A DNA stretch of 9,541 nucleotides from an uncultured bacterium (GTDB lineage Bacteria > Patescibacteriota > Minisyncoccia > Phycocordibacterales > PALSA-1337). This document shows positions 1 to 5,921 of this stretch, one piece after another; the first letter of the stretch is position 1; each line of letters starts with the position of its first letter. Position numbers and translations under genes: made by a program. Below the pieces are notes generated by a model, which had not been told where the DNA came from, did not search any database, and saw nothing but the letters and a program-made list of their open reading frames with translations. The DNA is taken from contig CAIVGA010000015.1 in NCBI GenBank assembly GCA_903905325.1, positions 1 through 9,541 on the forward strand, in the 5' to 3' direction.

Positions 1-78
1 GATGTAGCTGTTTTGGTAGTAATGCACCGTTAGGTCGCCGATGTAGCTGTTTTGGTAGTAATGCACCGTTAGGTCGCC
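1..78 (+). repeat. Two identical 39-bp tandem units, tRNA-like
   Basis: Units 1-39 and 40-78 are identical. A third copy starts at 79 but matches only its first nine bases before becoming the true tRNA-Thr. In the frame starting with gcc (37 and 76), the unit shares its first 12 bases with the tRNA (5' acceptor strand plus start of the D-arm). It also keeps a ggta box like that of the D-loop, and ends in aggtc, which matches the tRNA variable loop. The unit therefore looks like tRNA positions 1-48 with about nine bases missing around the anticodon arm. It cannot fold into a tRNA because it has no 3' half. The array reaches the window edge, so the copy number is unknown. Confidence 0.85.
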
Positions 79-148
79 GATGTAGCTCAGTTGGTAGAGC
101 ACGCCATTGGTAATGGCGAGGTCTCCGGTTCAATCCCGGACATCGGCT
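76..148 (+). tRNA. tRNA-Thr (anticodon GGT)
   Basis: A complete 73-nt cloverleaf can be drawn by hand. The acceptor stem is GCCGATG (76-82) with CATCGGC (141-147). The D-arm is gctc/gagc (85-100). The anticodon stem is cgcca/tggcg (102-106, 114-118) with seven-base loop ttggtaa, which puts anticodon GGT at 109-111 (reads ACC, and ACU by wobble). The variable loop has five bases. The T-arm is tccgg/ccgga with loop ttcaatc. The discriminator is T at 148. CCA is not encoded (next bases are cag), so the tRNA nucleotidyltransferase must add it. The first three bases overlap the end of the upstream 39-bp repeat. Confidence 0.95.
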
Positions 149-167
149 CAGTAAGTTTGAAGAGTTT

Positions 168-243
168 GCCAAAGTAGCTCAGTTGGTAGAGCATCGCTTT
201 CGTAAAGCGAGGGTCCCCGGTTCGATCCCGGGCTTTGGCTCCA
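168..243 (+). tRNA. tRNA-Thr (anticodon CGT), CCA encoded
   Basis: Complete cloverleaf. The acceptor stem is GCCAAAG (168-174) with CTTTGGC (233-239), and the D-arm is gctc/gagc. The anticodon stem is tcgct/agcga (194-198, 206-210) with loop ttcgtaa, which puts anticodon CGT at 201-203 (reads ACG). The variable loop is 211-215. The T-arm is cccgg/ccggg with loop ttcgatc. The discriminator is T240, and CCA is encoded at 241-243, unlike the neighbouring tRNA-Thr 19 bases upstream. The two genes are probably cotranscribed. No clear terminator follows; only a short AT-rich stretch separates this gene from the next CDS. Confidence 0.95.
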
Positions 244-284
244 TAAAATAAAATTTTGTGTAGGTTTAATGATTTTTTAATAAT

Positions 285-1730
285 ATGTCACTCGAATCAT
301 CTTTTGGATCTCTAGAAAATATTGGCCAGAAGATTTACATGGTTCGTGGCAAAAAGGTTGTATTAGATGCTGATGTGGCACAATTATTTCACATATCGAC
401 AAAAAGATTGAATGAGAAAGTACGAAGAAGTGCCGTCGGCTTTACTAGCGAGGATGTCTTTCGGGTGACAGTACAAGAATTGAAAACAATGAGGTCGCAG
501 GTGGTTGAAAATGGAAACGACGAGTCATATTATAAGCCATTATTTGGCGATAAGAAATTTCTTGCGACCTCAACGTTTGGAGAAAACATATCTAACCCCA
601 GACTAGCCGAATCTCAAGCAGGTATTAGTCCACCTAAAAGTTTAAGTCAGAAAGGCTCTGGAGGTCGTCGTCATTTACCTAATGTGTTTACAGAGAAAGG
701 ATTTAATCAACTTTCAAAAATTTTTAATAAATTGGATTCAAATGATTTAAAAGGGTATATTAATAACATGTCTAATATAGCAAGCAACGCAAGTTCATCA
801 GACAAGGGTGGCGCAACTGACAAAGAAAAGATCCAACAAAAAATCGCTGACCTTGAAACAAGCATGATAGCTGGCGATTTTTGGAATGACAAAGTTCGTG
901 CGCAAACTACGATAAAAGAACTTCAAGATCTAAAAAACCAATTGGCTGGCGTAGGAAAATATGATGCTGGAAATGCAATTCTCTCAATTCTTTCTGGCGC
1001 TGGTGGTGATGACGCGGAAGATTTCACAGGCATGCTCATGCGTATGTATCGCAAATACGCAGACGGAAAAGGTTGGGGTTGGACTTTTATTCACACTCAC
1101 GAAAATGATCACGGTGGTTATCGCAATCTTACAGTAGAAATTTCCGGTAAGTCACGATTATTATTGGACGGTTCAACCTCCTTTGGTCCATACGGCACTC
1201 TCAAAAACGAATCTGGTGTTCATAGACTCGTAAGAATTTCTCCTTTCAATGCCAATGAAAAGCGCCACACATCTTTTTCGCTCGTAGAAGTCGTACCAGA
1301 ATTTGAAAAAACTAGTGAAGACGACATAATTATTCCAGATTCTGATGTCGAAATAACAATAGCAAAATCTGGCGGTCCAGGTGGACAAAACGTAAACAAA
1401 CGCGAAACAGCAGTACGCTTGGTTCACAAACCAACCGGTATTTCTATTCACGTAACAAGTGAACGTTCACAGGCGCAAAATCGTGAAAAAGCTTTTTCAA
1501 TTCTTCGTGGAAAACTTTGGAAACATGATGAAGAAAAACGCATAGCCAAAGAAAGAGGCATGCAAATTTCCTCGACAACTTCTATAGAATGGGGGAATCA
1601 GATTCGTTCTTACGTTCTCCATCCTTACAAAATGGTGAAGGATCACAGAACAGGCGTTGAAACTAGTCAGGTTGATAAAGTTCTCTCTGGAGACATTCAA
1701 GACTTCATAGATTCAGAAAAAGAGTTATAA
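285..1730 (+). CDS. prfB: Peptide chain release factor 2 with N-terminal ORF6N domain fusion
   Basis: RF2 ends translation at UAA and UGA by entering the ribosomal A site and triggering peptidyl-tRNA hydrolysis. The stop-recognition motif SPF is at residues 319-321 and the catalytic GGQ at 366-368, inside SGGPGGQNVNK. The 47-residue spacing between them equals that in E. coli RF2. The C-terminal stretch WGNQIRSYVLHPYKMVKDHR (436-455) is typical of the family. Residues about 11-146 instead resemble an ORF6N domain: YMVRGKKVVLDADVAQLF (18-35), TKRLNEKVRR (39-48), RSQ (70-72), GGRRHLP (126-132), FTEKG (135-139). About 50 extra residues sit between RSQ and GGRRHLP. RF2 domain 1 is short: after DFWND (198-202) about 50 residues present in E. 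coli are absent. No Shine-Dalgarno precedes 285. Met162 (768) could start a 320-residue conventional RF2. No CTTTGA programmed-frameshift site is seen. ftsE follows after nine bases. RF2 identity is near certain; whether the fusion is translated is not. Confidence 0.9.
   Translation: MSLESSFGSLENIGQKIYMVRGKKVVLDADVAQLFHISTKRLNEKVRRSAVGFTSEDVFRVTVQELKTMRSQVVENGNDESYYKPLFGDKKFLATSTFGENISNPRLAESQAGISPPKSLSQKGSGGRRHLPNVFTEKGFNQLSKIFNKLDSNDLKGYINNMSNIASNASSSDKGGATDKEKIQQKIADLETSMIAGDFWNDKVRAQTTIKELQDLKNQLAGVGKYDAGNAILSILSGAGGDDAEDFTGMLMRMYRKYADGKGWGWTFIHTHENDHGGYRNLTVEISGKSRLLLDGSTSFGPYGTLKNESGVHRLVRISPFNANEKRHTSFSLVEVVPEFEKTSEDDIIIPDSDVEITIAKSGGPGGQNVNKRETAVRLVHKPTGISIHVTSERSQAQNREKAFSILRGKLWKHDEEKRIAKERGMQISSTTSIEWGNQIRSYVLHPYKMVKDHRTGVETSQVDKVLSGDIQDFIDSEKEL
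756..770 (+). promoter_or_regulatory. Possible internal promoter and start codon for RF2 proper
   Basis: Inside the fused frame, a TATATT hexamer (756-761, five of six matches to TATAAT) is followed by exactly six bases and then an in-frame ATG (768-770, Met162). An aaggg stretch at 751-755 could act as a distant ribosome binding site. This start would give a 320-residue RF2 without the ORF6N part. The same six-base layout precedes ftsX and pyrG. It is an inference from sequence only. Confidence 0.4.
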
Positions 1731-1737
1731 TAGGGAG
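1726..1737 (+). promoter_or_regulatory. -10-like TATAAT overlapping the prfB stop, before ftsE
   Basis: TATAAT at 1726-1731 contains the prfB stop codon TAA and lies eight bases before the ftsE ATG at 1740. A gggag (1733-1737) sits only two bases before the ATG, which is too close for an ideal Shine-Dalgarno. No good -35 is visible. It may be a weak internal promoter or chance in AT-rich DNA; translational coupling with prfB is an alternative. Confidence 0.35.
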
Positions 1738-1739
1738 AC

Positions 1740-2420
1740 ATGATTTACTACGATAAAGTTACCAAGGTCTATCCAGACAGCTCAGTGGCACTGAATAGTG
1801 TAAGTTTTGGTGTAGAACCAAAGGAATTTGTTACTATTGTTGGCCATTCTGGTGCTGGTAAGACGACCTTGATGAAGCTTCTTATCGCTGAGGATCGACC
1901 TACTGAGGGAAAAGTCTTTTTTGAATCACTCAATGTTCACAAGCTCAACAAAAAGCAGATGAGCAAATTGCGTCGTCGTATTGGTACAGTTTTTCAGGAC
2001 TATCGTCTTATTCCAAACAAAACTATTTACGAAAATATCGCTTTTGCCATGGAAGCTGCTGGACGCTCCGATTCACAAGTAGCATCTGATGTGCCACATG
2101 TGCTCGAGCTAGTAAATCTGAGTCATAAGATCTGGAATTTTCCCAAGGAACTTTCTGGAGGTGAGCGTCAGAGAGTGGCTATAGCAAGAGCGATCGTTAA
2201 TCAGCCTGACATAATTATCGCTGATGAGCCGACCGGCAATCTTGACCCAACAAATACTTTCGAAATCATCCGTATTCTACAAAAGATTAATGAGCTTGGT
2301 ACCACAGTTATTTTGACGACACACAATAAAGGGGTAGTCGACGCTGTCGGCGGTCGAGTTATCACAATGGAAAAAGGACAAGTAATTAGAGATGATAAGA
2401 CTGGAAAATATATTTTGTAA
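1740..2420 (+). CDS. ftsE: Cell division ATP-binding protein FtsE
   Basis: FtsE is the cytoplasmic ATPase of the FtsEX complex, a type VII ABC system that moves no known substrate. It transmits ATP hydrolysis through FtsX to activate periplasmic or extracellular peptidoglycan hydrolases at the division site. The 226-residue protein has every expected motif: Walker A GHSGAGKTT (35-43), Q-loop Q86 in VFQDYRL, signature LSGGERQ (138-144), Walker B with DEPTGNLD (162-169), and switch histidine H195 in TTHN. Length is normal for the family. The region after the signature (VAIARAIVNQPDIIIADEPTG) is typical of FtsE, and the immediate partner ftsX follows after 31 bases. It lies nine bases after prfB, so cotranscription is likely. 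The first codon is chosen because the conserved start (IYYDKVTKVYP) begins at once. Confidence 0.96.
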   Translation: MIYYDKVTKVYPDSSVALNSVSFGVEPKEFVTIVGHSGAGKTTLMKLLIAEDRPTEGKVFFESLNVHKLNKKQMSKLRRRIGTVFQDYRLIPNKTIYENIAFAMEAAGRSDSQVASDVPHVLELVNLSHKIWNFPKELSGGERQRVAIARAIVNQPDIIIADEPTGNLDPTNTFEIIRILQKINELGTTVILTTHNKGVVDAVGGRVITMEKGQVIRDDKTGKYIL

Positions 2421-2432
2421 GGGCAAGCGCGC

Positions 2433-2451
2433 GAGGTGATATAATATTTAC
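2433..2451 (+). promoter_or_regulatory. Shine-Dalgarno and perfect -10 hexamer overlapping before ftsX
   Basis: GAGGTGAT (2433-2440) is an eight-base match to the anti-Shine-Dalgarno, ending 11 bases before the ATG at 2452. It shares one base with a perfect TATAAT (2440-2445), which lies exactly six bases before the ATG. A possible -35, TTGTAA (2415-2420), overlaps the ftsE stop with a 19-bp spacer. Readthrough mRNA from ftsE would carry the Shine-Dalgarno, while a transcript started from the -10 would begin at the ATG itself. Confidence 0.5.
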
Positions 2452-3408
2452 ATGATTTTCACAACATTCAAAAGAATAACCCGTACAGGATTTATAAGTT
2501 TTTGGAGAAACGGTTTTTTGTCATTTGCTGCAGTTGTGGTGATTACTCTTTCTTTGTGTGTCTTCGGAGCATTAATTTTTGGTAGTGCTTTTGGACGAAC
2601 ACTCCTTGCTGAAGTAAAAAGTAAAGTTGATATCAATGTATATTTTACGCTCGATGCTCAACCGTCAGATATTCTTGCTTTGCAGAAAAATGTAAATGCT
2701 TTACCGGAAGTTTCTAGCACCACCTATGTTTCTAGCGACCAAGCTTTGGCAGATTTCAATTCACGATGGCAAGACAATGCTCTAATCATGCAAGGTCTGT
2801 CAGAGATTGGTAGTAACCCATTTCCAGCAGCTTTGAATATTAGAGCTAATAATCCTAGTCAATATGCTAGCATCGTCAATTTTTTAGAGAGTAAGAATCC
2901 TTTAAATACTGATGGTACACCGATTATAGAGAAGATCAATTATCAAGAAAATAAACTAGTTATTGATCGCTTGTCGAAAATTATTCCAACGATAGAAAAA
3001 ACTGGTACTATACTTGCGCTTATATTTGCTTTGGTTGCCATTGTTGTTGTATTCAACACAATTCGTCTTATTATATACACAGCTCGCGATGAGATTTCTG
3101 TAATGAAACTTGTCGGTGCTAGCAATACATATGTCCGCGGACCTTTTGTTATTTCTGGAATAATGTACGGTATTGTCTCTGGGATTATTACGTTGGTAAT
3201 AATGTCTGCGTGTGCCTATTGGGGAGATATGGCAGTTCTAAAACTGGCCGGCGTAGATGTGGCAGAAAATTTTCATTTGATTGTCAATGTGCTCTCGTCA
3301 TATTTTATGGCAAATTTTGGTCAGATTTTCCTTCTCATAATGGGTGCTGGCGTTATCCTTGGTGGTTTGTCTAGTTATGTTGCTGCTAGAAGGTATTTGA
3401 AGGTATAA
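2452..3408 (+). CDS. ftsX: Cell division protein FtsX
   Basis: FtsX is the four-helix inner-membrane partner of FtsE. Its large external loop contacts peptidoglycan hydrolases or their activators at the septum. In this 318-residue protein, hydrophobic segments fall at about 22-45, 185-208, 231-256 and 288-310, and an external domain lies at about 48-180. Conserved family features are visible: the NPFPAALNI stretch (122-130) in the external domain and ARDEISVMKLVGAS (211-224) in the cytoplasmic loop after the second helix. The short basic C-terminus (AARRYLKV) is also typical. Size and topology match the family. It follows ftsE by 31 bases and ends the prfB-ftsE-ftsX block. The next gene lies on the other strand, and no plus-strand terminator with a T-run is seen after the stop, so the downstream end of the transcript is unclear. 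Confidence 0.95.
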   Translation: MIFTTFKRITRTGFISFWRNGFLSFAAVVVITLSLCVFGALIFGSAFGRTLLAEVKSKVDINVYFTLDAQPSDILALQKNVNALPEVSSTTYVSSDQALADFNSRWQDNALIMQGLSEIGSNPFPAALNIRANNPSQYASIVNFLESKNPLNTDGTPIIEKINYQENKLVIDRLSKIIPTIEKTGTILALIFALVAIVVVFNTIRLIIYTARDEISVMKLVGASNTYVRGPFVISGIMYGIVSGIITLVIMSACAYWGDMAVLKLAGVDVAENFHLIVNVLSSYFMANFGQIFLLIMGAGVILGGLSSYVAARRYLKV

Positions 3409-3418
3409 AAATTCCACA

Positions 3419-3454
3419 ATAAAAAACACCAGGCAACTCGAGGTCGCAAGGTGT
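3419..3454 (-). terminator. Rho-independent terminator of the minus-strand gene
   Basis: Read on the minus strand, an outer stem ACACC/GGTGT (3450-3454 with 3426-3430) encloses two-base internal loops and an inner stem GCGAC/GTTGC (3443-3447 with 3433-3437, one G-T pair) around a five-base loop. A T-run follows at once (the A-run 3421-3426 on the plus strand). It lies about 20 bases past the stop of the 3475-4098 gene. The plus strand has no T-run after the hairpin, so it should act mainly on the minus strand. Confidence 0.85.
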
Positions 3455-3474
3455 GTCTCGTTAAACTTCAGTAA

Positions 3475-4098
3475 CTAATCCTTGAATGGTTTTTGTGCAG
3501 CTACAAGTGCTGCTTTTACTCCCATGTCATGCGATATGGTGTTGGAAATCGGGCGCCAATCATAATTCTTCCCTAGAATAGATTTCTCATGCTGATCGTC
3601 ATCAAGCTCGCTCACGCAGTCTTGTTTTTCGCCAGGTTCATCTGGTGATAGAATGGCCGCAAAGAGGTTTGGGTGATCTTCGTGAGGAAGGCCGTCGAGC
3701 CAACGTATGCCAGAGATTTGCTTTGACAAACTCTTGAGCTTTACCAACTTGTAGGGGTGGTCGCGTATGACTTTTCGAATGTGACGATGTGCCGCGTTTT
3801 CATTTGTTTCACTTGCGCGATTTTTGAGACCACTGATACTGATTTTCAATCGATCATCGGTGCGCCGTTTGTCGATCAGCATATGAATCAGAGTTTCGCT
3901 TCCCTTAATCGGATGTAAAACTATGATTCGCACTGAGTCTTCTGATAAGACTAGGCCAAGTGGACCTTCGATAAGGTTTGATTCTCCATGATTGATTTGG
4001 GCAAGCCGATCTTTCAAAAACCGTTCCCGTTGATTTTCTGGACCTATGTAATGAACATTGTGTTTTCTAAATAGCTGCAACATTTTCCGCATTCTCAT
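3475..4098 (-). CDS. Hypothetical protein, unrecognised family
   Basis: I do not recognise this 207-residue protein. It looks soluble: no signal peptide, no hydrophobic segment long enough to cross a membrane, and one cysteine (C161). The N-terminal half is basic (MRMRKMLQLFRKHN at the start, DKRRTDDRLK around 76-85, HRHIRKVIRDH around 104-114). Residues about 45-78 alternate hydrophobic stretches (GPLGLVLSEDSVRIIVLHP) and could form beta strands. Residues 151-172 are acidic and probably disordered. Support for a real gene: a perfect AGGAGG just upstream, a candidate promoter, a stop (TAG) followed by a well-formed terminator, and no overlap with another gene. Sampled lines run about 45-52% GC against roughly 33-40% in neighbouring genes, and it alone is on the minus strand, which suggests acquisition. 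The ATG at 4098 is four bases from the AGGAGG; a second ATG at 4092 is ten bases away and equally possible. Confidence 0.8.
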   Translation of the reverse strand: MRMRKMLQLFRKHNVHYIGPENQRERFLKDRLAQINHGESNLIEGPLGLVLSEDSVRIIVLHPIKGSETLIHMLIDKRRTDDRLKISISGLKNRASETNENAAHRHIRKVIRDHPYKLVKLKSLSKQISGIRWLDGLPHEDHPNLFAAILSPDEPGEKQDCVSELDDDQHEKSILGKNYDWRPISNTISHDMGVKAALVAAQKPFKD

Positions 4099-4102
4099 TT
4101 TG

Positions 4103-4108
4103 CCTCCT
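4103..4108 (-). promoter_or_regulatory. Strong Shine-Dalgarno of the minus-strand gene
   Basis: A perfect AGGAGG on the minus strand lies four bases before the ATG at 4098 and ten bases before the in-frame ATG at 4092. It is the only full consensus ribosome binding site in the window, and most plus-strand genes here have none. It supports the reality of the gene but leaves the choice between the two starts open. Confidence 0.8.
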
Positions 4109-4170
4109 TTAGGCTTGATATTTTTATTTTCGTTTCAAATTTCAGCCAGCGTAGTACACTTTCAAGTCGA

Positions 4171-4199
4171 ACCATAACATGTTTTTGTAATCTTAGCAA
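4171..4199 (-). promoter_or_regulatory. Candidate promoter of the minus-strand gene
   Basis: On the minus strand, TTGCTA (4199-4194) and TATGGT (4176-4171) are separated by exactly 17 bases. A TG one base before the -10 gives an extended -10 (TGTTATGGT). Each hexamer matches consensus at four of six positions. Transcription would start near 4164, leaving a leader of about 65 bases before the Shine-Dalgarno-led start. Only sequence supports this. Confidence 0.45.
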
Positions 4200-4226
4200 G
4201 GATAGACTTTTGACATATATTTCTAT

Positions 4227-4238
4227 TAGAATGGGCTT
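4227..4238 (+). promoter_or_regulatory. -10-like hexamer six bases before pyrG
   Basis: TAGAAT (4227-4232, five of six matches to TATAAT) is followed by six bases and the pyrG ATG at 4239, so a normal transcription start would fall on the A of the start codon. No Shine-Dalgarno is present. A perfect TTGACA at 4210-4215 lies only 11 bases from this -10, too close for a standard -35, and has no other good -10. Confidence 0.45.
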
Positions 4239-5921
4239 ATGAAAAAACCTAATCATAAATACATCTTTGTAATCGGTGGTGTGATGTCTGGAGTTGGAAA
4301 GGGGATCGCAGTTTCTTCTATTGGTACACTTCTTACTGCTAAGGGTTACAAAGTAAATCTAGTAAAAGTTGATCCATATCTTAATGTCGATGCTGGCACC
4401 ATGCACCCAACAGAGCATGGTGAAGTATTCGTATTGAATTCTGGTCTAGAAACAGATCAAGACATGGGGAATTACGAACGTTTCCTAGGGCGTGATCTTG
4501 CGCCAGATGATTATATTACGAGCGGTATGGTTTACAAACACGTTATTGATAAAGAACGCGCTCTAGAGTTTGGTGGTAAATGTGTCGATGCAAAGCAGAT
4601 ACGTGATGAGATAGTTCATCGTCTTGAGCATGCTGCCAAAGTCAACAAGTCTGACATTTCTATTATCGAAATTGGTGGTACGATCGGAGATTATCAAAAC
4701 GTTATGTTTATGGAAGCTGCTCGTGTTTTCAAAACGTATCATTCGAGTGATGTTATATTCATGATGGTAAGTTATCTCCCAACACCTGGCAGTATTGGTG
4801 AAATGAAGACAAGGCCTACACAGAATGCGGAACGTCAGTTGGCATCTTATGGTATCAATACAGATTTTATTATTGGTCGAGCGTCGACTCCTATAGACAA
4901 AAAGCGTAAGGAGAAAATCGCTTCGGCTTGTAATATTCGCCCAGAGAGAGTTATCTCCGCTCCAGATATAAAAAGCATTTATGATGTACCGGTCAACTTT
5001 GAAAAAGACCATTTAGCCGAGCAGTTACTAGAAGCCTTGGATTTACCTAGAACCAAGACCAACGATTCTTTTAAGGCTTGGACAAAAATGGCTCAAGGTA
5101 TAAAAAGCGACAAAGGTAAACAGGTGCATATCGGTGTGGTAGGAAAATATTTTAATTCAGGAGACTTTATTTTATCTGATGCTTATCTTTCGGTTCTTGA
5201 GGCTATAAAATTCTCCGCTTACGCCGTAGGTGTCAAACCAATTATTCACACAGTAAACTCACGTGATTTTGAAGAAAAAAATATCGATTATTCTACTCTT
5301 GATCAATACGATGGCATAATCGTTCCTGGTGGTTTTGGTGAAACTGGAATAGAAGGCAAGCTCAACGTTATCCGTTATGCACGTGAACGTAACATTCCTT
5401 ATTTTGGTCTTTGTTATGGTATGCAACTCATGGTTATAGAATACGCACGAAATGTTCTCGGTTTGGCAGGGGCGCACACCGATGAAATAAATCCAAAATC
5501 TCCTCATCTTGTTATTGACATAATGCCTGACCAAAAGAAAAAGTTGGCAGAAGGTAATTACGGAGGTTCTATGAGATTGGGTCTATATCCCGCAAAATTG
5601 ACAAAAGATTCCATCGCGCAAGAAGCCTATTCATATTTTGCTGGTAAAAAACTTCCCAAGGCAACAACTGTTATTAAAGAGCGCCATCGCCACCGTTATG
5701 AAGTAAACCAGAAGTATATTGAACGTCTAGAAAAGGGAGGTCTAGTTTTTTCTGGAAAGTCGCCAGACGGCACACTTATGGAAATAGCTGAATTACCAAG
5801 ATCTGTACATCCGTTCTTCCTGGGTACACAATTTCACCCAGAGTTTATGGCACGCCCACTTGCTCCGCACCCACTTTTTACCGAATTTATGAAGGCAGCT
5901 AAGGCTATGATGGTCTTTTAG
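4239..5921 (+). CDS. pyrG: CTP synthase (glutamine-hydrolysing)
   Basis: PyrG converts UTP to CTP using ATP and ammonia from glutamine, the last step of pyrimidine nucleotide synthesis. The 560-residue length is normal. The synthetase domain spans about 1-268, with P-loop GGVMSGVGKG (13-22, K21), DPYLNVDAGTM (45-55), HGEVFV (60-65), IEIGGTIGD (143-151) and KTRPTQ (190-195). The glutaminase domain spans about 295-555, with oxyanion stretch PGGFGETGIEGK (363-374), nucleophile C392 in FGLCYGMQ, ERHRHRYEVN (481-490), and catalytic H533 and E535 in QFHPEF. The protein is divergent: common bacterial PyrG has SSLGKG where this has SGVGKG, PYINVDPGTM where this has PYLNVDAGTM, and GKYVELPDAYLS where this has a three-residue-longer GKYFNSGDFILSDAYLS. 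All catalytic residues I can place are present, so it should be active. It stands alone between a minus-strand gene and the pilus operon; the stop is TAG. Confidence 0.96.
   Translation: MKKPNHKYIFVIGGVMSGVGKGIAVSSIGTLLTAKGYKVNLVKVDPYLNVDAGTMHPTEHGEVFVLNSGLETDQDMGNYERFLGRDLAPDDYITSGMVYKHVIDKERALEFGGKCVDAKQIRDEIVHRLEHAAKVNKSDISIIEIGGTIGDYQNVMFMEAARVFKTYHSSDVIFMMVSYLPTPGSIGEMKTRPTQNAERQLASYGINTDFIIGRASTPIDKKRKEKIASACNIRPERVISAPDIKSIYDVPVNFEKDHLAEQLLEALDLPRTKTNDSFKAWTKMAQGIKSDKGKQVHIGVVGKYFNSGDFILSDAYLSVLEAIKFSAYAVGVKPIIHTVNSRDFEEKNIDYSTLDQYDGIIVPGGFGETGIEGKLNVIRYARERNIPYFGLCYGMQLMVIEYARNVLGLAGAHTDEINPKSPHLVIDIMPDQKKKLAEGNYGGSMRLGLYPAKLTKDSIAQEAYSYFAGKKLPKATTVIKERHRHRYEVNQKYIERLEKGGLVFSGKSPDGTLMEIAELPRSVHPFFLGTQFHPEFMARPLAPHPLFTEFMKAAKAMMVF

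Noticed and set aside
1..78. CRISPR array
   Set aside because: The 39-bp units are directly adjacent without spacers and resemble a tRNA, so this is a plain tandem repeat.
244..284. Terminator after the tRNA genes
   Set aside because: The only self-complementary stretch is AAAAT/ATTTT, too weak to call; no GC stem is present.
1173..1451. Minus-strand frame inside prfB, and similar minus-strand frames inside ftsX, pyrG, pilB and pilC
   Set aside because: All sit wholly inside strongly conserved genes on the other strand, with no ribosome binding sites or recognisable domains.
285..1730. PrfH or a ribosome-rescue GGQ protein instead of RF2
   Set aside because: The SPF stop-recognition motif, normal SPF-GGQ spacing and full RF2 C-terminus are present, which these short relatives lack.
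4210..4215. Perfect TTGACA as -35 of pyrG
   Set aside because: The nearest -10-like hexamer is only 11 bases away and no acceptable -10 lies at 16-18 bases, so the standard promoter reading fails.
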